A stretch of DNA of 64,000 nucleotides from Pisaster brevispinus (GCA_023634235.1 JAMKCF010000007.1:5002001-5066000); one strand, 5' to 3'. Counted from the stretch's first letter, positions 10,116 to 20,775 are shown. Notes: generated by a model not told the origin, from the sequence alone. Made by a program: numbers and translations.

Positions 10116-11500
10116 AACCTGCAAACGAGGCACATTGTCAACACATGCCAACATATTTTAATATTTCCATTGTCTTGTACATATAATCGTACACACTGTT
10201 CAGATCATATGCCATGAGATTCTATGACGATGGACCATATGCCAATCCTCCTAAAGCCCTGGGGGTGTCAATCAACACGGGACAATGGTGTGGTTAGAAA
10301 GGGGCAGGACAAAACTCTGCCTGCCTCTTTTGTGTACAAAACTGATCCGCCAGCTGTCAATGGTAGATGAACCAAACTATGACAATTAATGAATTTAGCA
10401 AATAAATAAGCTTAAATTTACCCAGGCAATGCTTGGACATGTAAACAACACACTAGGACAAAGAAATCGTTGAAAAAAAAAAAAGGCAAAACAAACCCTT
10501 TTTATAACAAACGGCAAAAACTTGTCAGCGTGCGCTGACAATGTACCTTAATTACTTTTGTCCCAATTACATGTAGGTGTCTCGTTTGAGGGTTTTTAAA
10601 CATGTGTAAAATTCCGTTGCATTTAAATTTGGTGCAAAAAAAAAAAAAAAAAAAGAGTAGAATGCAGCCCAATACTTGTACTGTATTTTATGATTATTAT
10701 TTTTGTGTGCAAATTTATCCCAAACAAGGCTTAAATTAAAAGCCGCTCTTAAGGTGCTACAAGAAAACAGATATTGAAGATGAAAATAACTCAGGGGAGT
10801 TTAAAGGTGGGAATTGATACTCTTCTTAAAACAGTCTAGATTGTAGGATGCAGGGAAACATGCACCGGGCAAGGAGTTCCAAAGAGATGCAGTTCATGAA
10901 AATTATGCATTAAACATTGGGTTGTACGTTTCTCAATTTAAGTGCAACTCATTTCATGAAAGCTTGTGAAGGTTTTTTTTTATAGTTGGTTAGATTGGAA
11001 AAATAAATTATCACAGATTTACACATGCATGTGTGTTAATTACATAGTATAAGGCTTGTCATAGAGGTAAACTTCCCTTAAAATATTTTTTGCCTGAAAT
11101 TAGTTTTAAATTTAGGGAGTAAGAATTCTGATGTTTGAAAACATATCAAGGGCTTTGTCATTATTTTATCGTGATTCCAAGTGACTGATTGAGTTAGCAC
11201 TTTCACGTTTGTTAATTTTTACATGTTTGGACACACAAACGTGAAATGCTAGTCTTAGACAAGGTGGACCATTGTTTGTAGCGAGCTTTCTATACAAAAT
11301 ATCTAACCATTACTAAGATCATCAAATTCTCGACATAGCATGTTATAAACTTAATAATACTAATAATACCAGAGTCTTATATAGTGTCACATCTACATTA
11401 TACCAATATATAACTTAAGGTGCTTAAACATTGAAAAACATTTCAGACAGGTTTTTGAGATACTTTAACTACAAGACCAAATTATGCCGCGCCTATAATG
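10116..11500. other. Beta 3' flank
   Basis: No gene. Up to about 10585 it aligns with module 2 (21575-21975). From there to about 11500 module 1 has roughly 0.9 kb that module 2 lacks; inserted-element ends could not be recognised, so it could be an insertion here or a deletion there. There is a poly-A run near 10637. Confidence 0.45.
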
Positions 11501-11509
11501 GCTATAAAG

Positions 11510-11970
11510 GTGCTGCAGTCAACATACACAGGATCAACATACGTCCCATTCCGAATGATGAAGCAATAATGGTTAAGTGTCTTCATGGTCTTGCTCATAA
11601 GGACACAAGAGTCAAGACTGGGACTCGAACCCACACTCTGCTGATCAGAAACATCAGAGCTTGAGTGCGCTTGACCACTTGGTAGCGACATGCAATAAGT
11701 ATGAAATAGCTATTTATAAAAGACCAATCCAAGCCATGCGTTTAACAGCCACCACTGCCAGAACAACCAGGGCACCCTCTCTTAGTGATAAGTGTAACTG
11801 TGGTCTTTTACATGTGTTCCACAACACGGAACCTACAGCTTTATGAGCGATGACGTGATAATGGTCAAGCGTTTAAATGCTTCAGAGTCAAGACGGGGAC
11901 TCGAACCCACACTATGCTGATCAGAAAAAAAACAGTGCAGTGCACTTGACCTCCTGACCGCGACAAGTCA
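11510..11970 (-). repeat. Two tRNA(Leu/Ser-like)-derived SINE fragments
   Basis: Read on the minus strand, two adjacent copies (about 11510-11690 and 11735-11970) contain the head GTCAAGYGCACT.AAGCTCTGATG, then CAGAGTGTGGGTTCGAGTCCC. They match the full-length copy at 52175-52605. Module 2 has the same pair at 22020-22480. The small frames here (11431-11846) arise from the repeat and are not genes. Confidence 0.75.
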
Positions 11971-12434
11971 CCATTACACCATTGTATAATAAGAAAGAAA
12001 ATATATATATATTTTTTTTAGTTAACCTTCACTATTTTCGAATGAAATTGGTGCTGTTTTTCCAAGGATGCGGCTCCAAGGATTGGGTCTCAAAATGCAT
12101 TACTTGTCATTTGCGATGGTTTTACCAGCTCATCCCACACCGTGAAACAAACTTAATTTCTTTCCATGGGAAATTGGTAAATGGATATGCCTAACATGCC
12201 TAACGGCAAGATAATTAATCCATCACATAACCGAAGTTAAGTGACTGTTCATATAGCTGCTGGTTTAATTGTAATGGATTCTTGGATCACGAGGCTGGAC
12301 AAGAGGACCTAATGACAAGTACACAATACAGTGAACGAATTCCCCGGCAAAGCATAGCAAAATGCTACCCCCAAAAAATGCAACAGTTGCTCATCAGAAA
12401 GGTATAACCAAAAACTATTAATTGCAGCTCTAAA

Positions 12435-12800
12435 CTAGCCTTCCAAGTGCACAGAACGAGTTCTGTCTGAGTATTTTGCTACACGCCTGCCAAATTCCTG
12501 GATGAAACCATTTCCTGATGAGACGTTCACAGTGAACTTGATGGACTGAATTAGCACGAAACAATTTGCATGATGCCAAAGGATCAATACAACATTGTGA
12601 CCATCAACTAAGAATCTGTTGTAATAAACCCCTGGAAAGTTTCTAAATGGAGTTTTGTGGATCTGAAAAGAAAACTTCACTTGCACACGTGGTTGCAACA
12701 ACTCGACAATTTCCATGTGACTGTATCTGGACTCTTGTATGTGCATTTCACAATTACACAAGGGACCTACACTGTACATGTACGGCTTTATACATCCCAT
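12435..12800 (-). CDS. Hypothetical antisense ORF, module 1 copy
   Basis: A 121-aa frame (MGCIKPYMYSVGPLCNCEMH...) runs antisense to the receptors. Module 2 has the same frame (122 aa, 22937-23305), differing by a 3-base, frame-preserving indel. A splice-acceptor-like TTTTCTTTTCAG precedes codons IHKTPFRN, so it might be an exon. In module 3 (about 28230-28600) two 2-base indels break the frame. No domain, signal or family is recognised. Recent duplication alone could explain the similarity, so coding status is doubtful. Confidence 0.2.
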   Translation of the reverse strand: MGCIKPYMYSVGPLCNCEMHIQESRYSHMEIVELLQPRVQVKFSFQIHKTPFRNFPGVYYNRFLVDGHNVVLILWHHANCFVLIQSIKFTVNVSSGNGFIQEFGRRVAKYSDRTRSVHLEG

Positions 12801-12992
12801 CCTTGAAGAAACTTCACTGAGAAGGCAGACGGTATGTGGTTTTACCTTTCACTTGAAAAATGACCAGTGAGGGTGTATGATAGATTTTGTGAAAAAGGAA
12901 TCTGAAATGGTGTTAAATTCAATATTACAAATTTCACCTCGAGACTTACCAAGTAATGTGCCGTACAAGGTGCATGTTTGATAGACATATTG

Positions 12993-13301
12993 CAGGGATG
13001 TGATAGGCTGTTGAGAAAAAAACCTGAACTCTGAGCGCAAAGAGCGAAAGCATGCGAGCTCGAAAACTTGCGAGCATGAAGCCCAATATTAACATTTATC
13101 TTTGGTTTTAAAAGCCCTACTCTGCAATGTGGGCTTTATTATATGGTTTTATCTTCATTTTTTTTATGAATTTGATCTTTAGAATTTATTTTTTAATTTT
13201 TTTATTTTTTTTTGGGGGGGGCAAAAAAAAAAGGAATTTCTTTTATTTTAAGGACAAAAAAACCCGGAATTCCTGTTAAAAACGGAGAAATCACATCCCT
13301 G
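12993..13301. mobile_element. 309-bp hAT-like MITE (CAGGGATGTGAT ends, 6-bp target duplication)
   Basis: The ends are CAGGGATGTGAT and its inverse ATCACATCCCTG. ATATTG is duplicated on both sides (12987-12992, 13302-13307). Module 3 has the empty site GACATATTGTGAACCC near 28795. CAGGG-type ends are common in hAT elements; a 6-bp duplication is shorter than the usual 8. The interior is A/T-rich with a G-run and encodes nothing. Confidence 0.88.
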
Positions 13302-13341
13302 ATATTGTGAACCCAAGAATCCCGGAATCGGGATCAGAAAC

Positions 13342-13647
13342 ACATTGCCTACCATGAGCACATTGCCTACCATGAACACATTGCCTACCATGAACACATT
13401 GCAAACCATGAACACATTGCCTACCATGAACACATTGCCTACCATGAACACATTGCCTACCATGAACACATTGCCTCCCATGAACACATTGCCTACCATG
13501 AACACATTGCCTACCATGAACACATTGCCCACCATGAACACATTGCCCACCATGAACACATTGCCTTCCATGAACACATTGCCTACCATGAACACATTGC
13601 CTACCATGAACACATTGCCTACCATGAACACATTGCCTACCATGAAC
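13342..13647. repeat. 18-bp minisatellite, 17 copies
   Basis: The unit ACATTGCCTACCATGAAC is repeated 17 times head to tail with a few point variants (CCC, TTC, CAA in place of CTA). As 18 is divisible by 3, all frames stay open and yield repetitive ORFs on both strands (TLPTMN; MVGNVF; HGRQCV), which are not regarded as genes. Module 3 has only two units at the same place (28834-28869). Confidence 0.97.
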
Positions 13648-13825
13648 TAACTGAGCAGGCAAGCAATCTGGACATGTACACAATATCAATCAACAATACC
13701 ACTTGCTAAGACCAACAATAAACTGATCCCTGGATTTAAGGCAGCTAACGTTTATATGGCTTCTGACTGCCCCCCCCCCCACCCTCGAACAAAGAAATTG
13801 ACTAATAGGGAGACTGCCAACAAAT

Positions 13826-13945
13826 GGCTGGATAGCTCAGTTGACAGAGCACTGACTCGTTAATCCGGAGGCTTTGGTTCAAGTCCCGCTCCAGTCATTT
13901 TTTCTTTGTTCAAACCCAAATTGTTTACAATTTACCCAGTCAGTT
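13826..13945 (+). repeat. tRNA-derived SINE copy, module 1
   Basis: GGCTGGATAGCTCAGTTGAC begins a tRNA-like head with a 7-bp acceptor stem (GGCTGGA/TCCAGTC, one G-T) and B-box GGTTCAAGTCC. The candidate anticodon loop TCGTTAA would be GTT (Asn), but the anticodon stem does not pair. Flanks match those at 1655-1800 and 29055. A SINE is far more likely than a working tRNA gene. Confidence 0.75.
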
Positions 13946-13999
13946 TCCCTTTGTGGTTTGTTGCTTGACACACTAATTGAAAGATGATTAACCCATCAA

Positions 14000-14803
14000 C
14001 ATACCTGCCAACCTTGAGGAATGAAAAAGCGTAATCAAGCAAAATCGAGCAAAATCATGTGATTCTTACAAAAAGTATGCACACTGAATGTGCACCCTAA
14101 AAAAAATGGGAGAAAAAAAAAGCGGAAAACCGTTGTCCGGATTTTGGGCCAGCACAACGAATGTTAAAAAGGCTTTCAAAAATAAACGGCAGCGTAGACA
14201 AAACATTCACAGAAGCAGGCCACAATTCTTACATTGTAACAATGTGTTGTGCATCCTCATTTTTAAGATATTTTGTAGCTTTCCTTAGGGTAATTCCACA
14301 AGCGCGATGCGTCCTCATAGGCCAGCCTGCCATATCATTTTACTTGACACAAAAATACACGTCCACACACACGGGACACACACAACCCATACAACGTACG
14401 TCGTGTAGGAAAACCATGTGCGCTAAAGTCTTGTCTCAAGGTGTTGGCTTTTTAGTAAAGCGCCCTCTCTTGGTACAATGGAACAATGGCATTGAAGACA
14501 TGTATAATGGACATCGCGCTAGACGAAAAACTAACAACAACGGCTCCAATGAAAGACCACACGGTGCATTTTACGCTCACATTAACGACAAATATACTGC
14601 TTGGAAAACAAGACGGATAACAAAACAAGACGGATAAATATTGATACATGTTACCGTTCAAAATATTAATAAATCATTGTATTTAAATAACAATGTACAT
14701 GATTTTGAGGAAATGCGTAATAAAGGGTGAGTAATTCGTAATCCGTAACACAGCTCTTACTTCCGTAATGATTACGCCTAAATGGGAATGGTTGGCAGGT
14801 ATG
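14000..14803. mobile_element. 804-bp non-autonomous element (CATACCTGCCAACC ends, 6-bp target duplication)
   Basis: Inverted ends CATACCTGCCAACC / GGTTGGCAGGTATG are flanked by CATCAA on both sides (13994-13999, 14804-14809). Module 3 has the empty site CCCATCAATGATTCC near 29224. The 158-aa plus frame at 14161-14637 lies wholly inside and shows no transposase feature. Superfamily not assigned. Confidence 0.88.
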
Positions 14804-14822
14804 CATCAATGATTCCATTTTT

Positions 14823-14836
14823 AAGTGACAGAGCCT
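14823..14836 (+). promoter_or_regulatory. Shared upstream motif, gamma1
   Basis: AAGTGACAGAGCCT, about 0.65 kb before the gamma1 start. It is the same core as AAGTGACAGTGCC upstream of the delta, epsilon and zeta genes. The function is inferred only from recurrence. Confidence 0.35.
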
Positions 14837-15070
14837 CTTTTAAACTTCATGACCATATTTGGTTATTTATCATGGCTTGATTTGGTTTCAATAACCCATC
14901 AATGTCAGGAAAATTTACTTTTCATTTCCCCATCATATCCGAATTGGCTGGCTAAACACAGTCGTTTATTTAACGCAGCTTAATAATGAAAAAGACAAGA
15001 AGAGGATTAATTAAGAAAAAACAAAATTCAATGGAGCATTTTAATCTACCCCTAAGAGGCATCTCAAAGT

Positions 15071-15469
15071 GTTCATTATTTTTATGACAGGTACACGTAG
15101 CCAGAGCTAAGTTTGAATCACGTGACAAATTTAACGTAGGGTAATTGCATGAGGCAAGTACACTTCAAGGCAAAGACCCAACTTGTCATCACTCGCAATT
15201 TATCCTTTTCACCATCAGTTATGGAAACAAATCTGATGTCACAATGTAAAACACTGGTAGTCTTACGAAACACGGATTCTGTCTTGATTAAACTGTTAAA
15301 GGAAAAAGAACAAACAAAATACACATACAATGTAGACTGACTCCATACGATCTACAAGAAAGAAATACAATTCTCTGGCTACAACTTCAGTGACACGGGC
15401 TGAGGTTTTTCCGCAGTTTAAAACTGTTGCAGTTTCGATGAATGTCAACTACTCTGCAAGTACTTAACA
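15071..15469 (+). promoter_or_regulatory. Conserved 5' flank of gamma1 (type I upstream region)
   Basis: This roughly 400-bp block, from GTTCATTATTTTTATGACAG to the start codon, is nearly identical before gamma2 and closely similar before epsilon2 and epsilon3. It is not found before epsilon1, delta2 or zeta. It probably contains the promoter and 5' UTR. No TATA box was assigned. Confidence 0.5.
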
Positions 15470-16408
15470 ATGAACTCGACATCCACTGACTCTGTGGGTC
15501 TGTCCCCAGCCCTCATTGCCCTCCGCACTTGTTTCATCGCCATCATTGCACTGCTGATTATATCTGGGAATATTCTTTCGATTGCCGTGACACGCCGTGT
15601 GACCAACTTAGCTGACAGCACCAAGGTTCTGATGACATCACTGGCTGTGTATGACCTCCTAATTGGTGTCATAGCCCTACTCAGTGTTGTAGTATCTGCT
15701 CTGGATAGATGGCCTTTTGGTGATGTGGGCTGCTATATCTCTGCTGTGTTTGTTAATACAAGTTTCTTCATGTCGATAATTTCGGTTACTTTTCTGAATA
15801 TTGAACGCTACATAGCTGTCACCCGGCCATATAAGTTTCCTATATGGTGTACGAGACGTCGTGCGATACTGCTTGTTGCTGTGCCATCAGTACTATTTTT
15901 TACGAGTACACCTTTGTTCATTGTTTTGTACAATATTCGCTTAGAATATTTTAAAGGTTCATTTATTTGTTATTACGACAACAAATCACTCTATTTCAAT
16001 ATCATTCTCTTTATTTTGACATGTGTAATCCAATTACTATTGATGTCATTTATTTATTATCAATTGATTAAAATCAGCCGCCAACATGAGCGGCGACTGA
16101 ATCAAAACGGTAACAATGACGCAAACAATAATCGTGACAACAAAGCTCTCAAGACATTCCTTGTTGTTACTTTGACGTTTGCTTGTTGTTACACTCCTTT
16201 TTTGCTTGTCAGGACTGTGGATGCTTTTGCAGATGTACCCAGCCCAAATTGGCTGCAGTTTTTAACATTGTGGCTGGGCGTATGTAACAGTATGTGCAAT
16301 GTGTGGATTTACTGTCTGTTCAATTCAACTTTCCGTCAAAAGGCAAAAACTATTCTTTCTGAGAGATTTCCCTGTTGTAACAGGTCAGTGGCACCTGTAG
16401 TGATCTAA
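15470..16408 (+). CDS. Class A GPCR gamma1 (intact, single exon)
   Basis: A 312-aa receptor. The N-terminus MNSTSTDSVGLSP has a sequon at Asn2. N1.50 is Asn34, D2.50 Asp62 (LAVYD), C3.25 Cys88 (VGCYIS), R3.50 Arg113 (ERYIAV). The ECL2 cysteine is in SFICYYDN. ICL3 is Asn-rich (LNQNGNNDANNNRDNK). TM6 has CYTP near 240-243, and TM7 NSMCNVWIY with Val in place of the NPxxY proline. The tail FPCCNRS may be palmitoylated. Position 3.32 is Val, so this is not a biogenic-amine site. The nearest relative is gamma2 in module 3; module 2 has lost its gamma. The ligand is unknown; by family analogy it is a plasma-membrane sensory receptor. Confidence 0.94.
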   Translation: MNSTSTDSVGLSPALIALRTCFIAIIALLIISGNILSIAVTRRVTNLADSTKVLMTSLAVYDLLIGVIALLSVVVSALDRWPFGDVGCYISAVFVNTSFFMSIISVTFLNIERYIAVTRPYKFPIWCTRRRAILLVAVPSVLFFTSTPLFIVLYNIRLEYFKGSFICYYDNKSLYFNIILFILTCVIQLLLMSFIYYQLIKISRQHERRLNQNGNNDANNNRDNKALKTFLVVTLTFACCYTPFLLVRTVDAFADVPSPNWLQFLTLWLGVCNSMCNVWIYCLFNSTFRQKAKTILSERFPCCNRSVAPVVI

Positions 16409-16615
16409 CTCAGAACTGAAATCTATTTCAAATAGAGAATCTAAATCAGAACTAGAATACTGTTCACACACACACAAATTGTTTGATTGTTAATCAAATT
16501 ATTCAATTTGTAATTGCTTAATGTAAAATTAAGAACTATAGAGTCTAAATCAGAACTAAAATCTACATGTAATTCAGATCTAGAACCAAATTAAGAACTA
16601 GAATCCAGTTCGCAC
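16409..16615. repeat. Degenerate 3' repeat after gamma1
   Basis: Loose repeats of AATCTAAATCAGAACTAGAA follow the stop codon directly. The same type of array follows gamma2, epsilon1-3 and zeta, so it travels with these genes and probably forms their 3' UTR or flank. Confidence 0.6.
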
Positions 16616-17313
16616 AAAAAAACAATTATTTGATTGTTAAGCGCAATGTTTACTTTTATGAGATTTTACTGAAGAGCAAAGTCTGGCATACTTTTTTCAG
16701 GGTTTCGATTTTGACAAATGTACCAATGTTGCTATTGATCACCAGGATCACTGCTACACCTCTTATTAGTTTGGTATTTTGTTCCAAAAAGGTATCAAGT
16801 TTCTGGGTGAATGCCATTTCAAGTTAAAAACTATTGTTACCACAAGCTAGAAAGTGAAAGAAAAAAAAAATATATATATGATTACATGTTAATTCTATAC
16901 CAAAGAAACTACTTCATTAGCAACTTGGTTTTTTAAAGCAGTATGAGGTATTGCCAAAAGCTTTGTCCGCAACAACTTTCTGAAATCCAGATACAATGTA
17001 CTCCAGCAAAATCAATATCAAATGAAGATCATGTAGTACGTTTGTAATTAATATTCTACGACTACCTCCTGTTAAAGGAAACTGTGTTCGAAACTTTGGT
17101 GGCGTGTCGTGCCCAAGTGGTCAGGCACACTGGACTTGAGCTTTGGTGTTTGTGGTCAGCATAGCGTGGGTTCCAGTTTCGGTCTTGACACTTGTGTCCT
17201 TAAGCAAGACTTAATCATATACAGAGTTTTTTTGCACTCTACAATGTAGATTCAATAATGCAAATTTCAAAACAAAGGTTAGCTGTTGCCGTTTTTCTTT
17301 TGAAGTCTCCATA
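16616..17313. other. Gamma1 3' flank with SINE head and module junction
   Basis: No gene. A SINE head fragment (GTCGTGCCCAAGTGGTCAGG..., about 17105-17220, plus strand) is followed by GAAGTCTCCAT, where sequence switches abruptly to alpha TM4 at 17314. The original continuation (CCATTGGGTGAAGAATTC) survives after module 3 near 31786. Confidence 0.7.
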
Positions 17314-17866
17314 GAGACCCCGATTCATGGTACTTCTATTTACAGCAACTGTCGCCTCGTTGATCGTGATCATCGGCTTAAAAGTGACACTTCAAGAAAC
17401 TGCGATGTACTATTCAACATCAGCGTTTTGTTTCGATGCTAACACCAGCAGAGCTGGAGCAGCTCTCCGCCTCCTTGTGGGCGACTTAATCCCAACTCTC
17501 GTAATGACCTATGTATACTGTCGTCTGATCCAAATAAGTCGCCGACATCAACTCAGAAACAATCACGCCGGACAAAATCACCTTCGGGAAAACAAAGCCC
17601 TGAAGACCTTCCTGGTGATCACGGTCGCATTAAGTGTTTGCTACACACCATTTCTGCTCTTAAGGACAGTGGAATGTTTCGCAGGTGCCGCTGGCCCCAA
17701 GTTCCTTGAGTTTACAACATTATGGTTGGCTGTGTGCAACAGTTTGTTTAATCTCTACATCTACTGTTTATTTAACGAGTCTTTCCGTCAGGCGGCTAAG
17801 AAAATCATCTCTCAAAAAGTTCGCTTCTGCAAAGCGTCAGTTGAACCTGAAAGTGTTGAGACTTGA
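17314..17866 (+). pseudogene. 5'-truncated GPCR alpha2 (TM4 to C-terminus)
   Basis: This is a copy of alpha1 starting at the arginine-proline before TM4 (AGACCCCGATTCAT). It keeps TM4-TM7 and the tail (VLLFTATVASLIV ... CYTP ... NSLFNLYIY ... EPESVET) with an undamaged frame of 179 aa from an internal ATG at 17327. TM1-TM3, and with them N1.50, D2.50, C3.25 and ERY, are absent, replaced by gamma 3' flank. It was created by the module duplication breakpoint. The open frame indicates recent origin. No promoter or start signal is evident. Confidence 0.9.
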
Positions 17867-17944
17867 AGTCAAAAACTGCACTCAACATGTTTTCATGCAA
17901 GTATTTTGCAGTTAAAAAAAACCAAAAAAATATTTCTTTATTAA

Positions 17945-18243
17945 AATTAGTAGACATTGCCCTCCATACTTGTATCATCGCCACAATTGCACTGCTGATT
18001 TCATTTGGGAATATCATTTGAATTGCCGTGACACGATGCGTAACCAACTTGGCTGACAGCACCAAGAATCTGATGACATCACTGGCTGTGTATGACCTCC
18101 TTGAATTCTTAGCACTTTTCAGCTCTGTAGCATCAACCCTCGATACATGGCCATTTGGTTATTTTTATTGCCAATATTACGGTAGCACCGACTTTTGGCT
18201 ATTCTTCCATGTCAGCCCTTTCAGTTACTTTTTTCAAAATTGA
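17945..18243 (+). pseudogene. GPCR fragment phi2 (TM1-TM3)
   Basis: Begins in TM1 (ALHTCIIATIALLISFGNII then TGA) and continues in frame IAVTRCVTNLADSTKNLMTS, LAVYDLLEFLALFSSV..., ending before TM4 at TTTCAAAATTGA. No start codon and no TM4-TM7. It is close to phi3 and shares the TM1 stop with phi1. Confidence 0.82.
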
Positions 18244-19744
18244 CATGATACATCGTAAGTTGAATTTCTGTGCTAGCTGTTTAAGCAAGGAATGCTTGCA
18301 AACAACATGACGTACAAACACACACAAGCCAAGAAAATCTTGCTAAACTATGAAATAGGTTAATTTTAAGTGAGATTTTCTGGCAAGTTTCCGTCAGCGC
18401 TGATTGTTTGCTTACAGTAAGCAGGGAATTAAATTGGCCCCTGCTTCTACATACCAAGCAAGGTTTAACTGTACTGCACAGCAATACGAAATTAGGCCCA
18501 AAGGAGAAAATGGAGCAAAAAGAAAGAGGAAAGGGGGGGGGGGGGGGGAGGGCGACCGAATCAGTTTCCGATAATCCAGTAATTGCACTTAGCGGTGTTT
18601 ACTCTTGCAGTATACACTTGCCATAATGCAAGATAATAAAACCTTTAATAGACAAAATAATCTGGCGGTGAGAAACTGCAGTGGCTGTCAATTTTAATTG
18701 AAATTGAAGTCTCTGCAAATTGCTCGACAGCAGCCTTGATAAGACGCGCTGATCGTTACGGCGAGCTAACAGCTCACAGCATCATTAGACGTAAGGTTGG
18801 ATGGGCACAAGTTAATATGGATTACTTGTTTGATTAACAAAAACGTACGGACCACTTTGGCAGGATCTAATTGAACTGCAAAATGCTATTTAACGTAAGT
18901 TTGAACAGAAAAACGGTCAATACAGCGACTTTAAGAGGATCTGGTGCTTTGATGAGTATGCATCGGGATACTCCAATGCTGCGTTCACGCTAAAGACATC
19001 GAGAAAAATCAACAGAGTTGTCGTAGTGTTTGATGTTGTACCCAGGAAGGAGAATTTGACTGCGCCGTTGAGGAACTTTGCTATGAAAACAAGTTAATCA
19101 ATTGTTTGGGTTTTGAGGCGTTGCATGGTGAGGTATCAATGTATACATGTATATTAAGTTTGCCATAACACCATCCGCATCTACTTGGCTGTTTGGATTT
19201 GTTCTTTGAGAACTTGTTTTGCTATTTATTCTATTGCCGGGGAGTGAATTTCAGAATTCAGTAGACTACTTAGTTCTGGAGAAAAAACCTATCCTGCTTA
19301 TTAACTACTACCTGGGTGGAAAGAAGGAAATCAGCCAGATCTACTTCTTTAGCTTAGTTCACTGCCACCGAGTGAGTTCCTAATTGGTCTCAAAATTTTG
19401 ACTAGCCTGCTCTAGACTTCAGGAGACTGAGGAGTGTTTCAGATACTGGTCTCTTGGTCAACTGTGTTATCATTCTTGAAAGTTGACACATTGATGTACG
19501 ATGCTTTGGACTTTGCAAACAAATGATGAGATGTTTCTGACTATGCGGAAGGTGTGAATTCAATGACAATCTCTGGAATTCTTCTGATGTACTTCTCAAT
19601 TTTTATTTTTTATTTTGTGTGAGTGTGTCAGCAAGGCTGAAAGTTGCATGCAGTGAGTGCATTTCCAGCATTTCCGTTACATATCAACCATCTGGCACGT
19701 CTGTTGGTGACTTGACTTTTGAATTCAGTGCAGCATTGAATCAA
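18244..19744. other. Beta2 5' region
   Basis: No separate gene. It aligns with module 1 (6991-9154, minus its insertion) and module 3. A long G-run near 18533 varies in length between modules. From 19619 a frame is open into beta2 without an ATG (SVSARLKVACSECISSISVT...). It is conserved with 6-base indels only, so an upstream coding exon or N-terminal extension is possible. Confidence 0.45.
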
Positions 19745-20704
19745 ATGCGTTGGATCAAGCCGACAATGAACACTACAGCCATAGAGTCGTCGGGCCTGTC
19801 CCCCATCCTCGTTGCCCTTCGTACTTGTTGCATCGCCGTCTTTGCACTGCTGATTATATCTGGGAATATTCTTTCAATTGTCGTGACACGCCGCGTGACT
19901 AATTTAGCTGACAGCACCAAGGTTCTGATGACATCACTGGCTGTGTATGACCTCCTGATTGGACTCTTGACTGTGTTAAGTGTTGTCGCGTCTGCTATGG
20001 ACAGGTGGCCTTTCGGTGAGTTACTTTGCAAAGTGACTGTTGTAACAGCAATACTTTTCTTTAGTATGTCACTGCATTCCGTTATCTTTTTGAACATTGA
20101 ACGTTACATTGCCATCACTCGCCCCTATAAGTTTCCAGTCTGGTGTTCAAGAAGACGCAGCATCGTACTTGTACTTGTGTTTTCAACAGCATCGTTGCTT
20201 TTCGCCATCTGCTCTAGCATCACGCCAGCAGAGTGGGGAATAACTGCCCATTATTTTGCCACTCCCGCACTGTGCTTTTACAAGGATGATACTGCTGCTG
20301 GAGTTGTGTTTTTCCTCCTGTTTATAGACATAATCCCAGTATTAATCATGACAACTGTATACATCCGTTTGATTAAAATCAGTCGTGATCACGAACGGCG
20401 TATGCAGCAAAACGGTCGAGCCAACAATCGGCCCGATCACAAAGCTCTGAAAACATTTCTCACAGTCACTCTGACTCTGGCAGGATGTACTACTCCAATC
20501 TTTATTCTGGAAATTATAGAGCCTTTGACGTCTGTGCCTAGCCCCAGATGGCTCCAAGGCATACTGATGTGGCTGACATTTTGTAACAGCATTTTTAATG
20601 TTTACATCTACTGCTTCTTCAACAAGTCATTCAGCCAACTGGCTAAGACAATCCTTTTACGAGGAATCACTTGCAAGAGATCAGTTGCACCCATCAATAT
20701 TTAA
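19745..20704 (+). CDS. Class A GPCR beta2 (intact)
   Basis: 312 aa from ATG 19766 (MNTTAIESSGLSP), or 319 from 19745 (MRWIKPT-). It has SGN in TM1, LAVYD in TM2, Cys in ELLCKV (3.25), ERYIAI, the ECL2 cysteine in ALCFYKDD, a basic ICL3 (RDHERRMQQNGRANNRPDHK), TM7 NSIFNVYIY and tail RSVAPINI. Oddities against beta1/beta3: TM6 reads GCTTP where others have GCYTP, so position 6.48 is Thr; SALDRW has become SAMDRW. Position 3.32 is Ala. The receptor is probably functional, but the change at the toggle position could alter activation. The coding exon is uninterrupted. Confidence 0.92.
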   Translation: MRWIKPTMNTTAIESSGLSPILVALRTCCIAVFALLIISGNILSIVVTRRVTNLADSTKVLMTSLAVYDLLIGLLTVLSVVASAMDRWPFGELLCKVTVVTAILFFSMSLHSVIFLNIERYIAITRPYKFPVWCSRRRSIVLVLVFSTASLLFAICSSITPAEWGITAHYFATPALCFYKDDTAAGVVFFLLFIDIIPVLIMTTVYIRLIKISRDHERRMQQNGRANNRPDHKALKTFLTVTLTLAGCTTPIFILEIIEPLTSVPSPRWLQGILMWLTFCNSIFNVYIYCFFNKSFSQLAKTILLRGITCKRSVAPINI

Positions 20705-20775
20705 AACCTGCAAACGAGGCACATTGTCAACACATGCCAACATATTTTAATATTTCCATTGTCTTATACATATAA

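Larger units (their letters stand above)
4523..17313 (+). repeat. Receptor module 1 (about 12.8 kb)
   Basis: This is the first of three copies of a unit running from inside alpha TM4 through phi, beta, the antisense ORF, the minisatellite, the tRNA-type SINE, gamma and its 3' flank. GAGACCCCGATT at 4523 recurs at 17314 and 23967. Module 1 alone carries four DNA-element insertions (5491-6984, 7648-8331, 12993-13301, 14000-14803), whose uninterrupted sites are seen in modules 2 and/or 3. Confidence 0.85.

Noticed and set aside
13342..13647. CRISPR-like array
   Set aside because: Units are contiguous, with no unique spacers, and the genome is eukaryotic.
13248..13689. Repetitive ORFs (MVGNVF..., HGRQCV..., TLPTMN...) as repeat proteins
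   Set aside because: They come from an 18-bp minisatellite whose period is a multiple of three, so all frames stay open. In module 3 it shrinks to two units.
13826..13900. Functional tRNA-Asn gene (loop with GTT)
   Set aside because: Acceptor stem and both boxes look right, but the anticodon stem does not pair, and the flanks are shared with other copies, marking it as a SINE.
14161..14637. 158-aa ORF as a transposase
   Set aside because: Although inside an element with inverted ends, it shows no DDE-type or zinc-finger features and is rich in random-looking residues.
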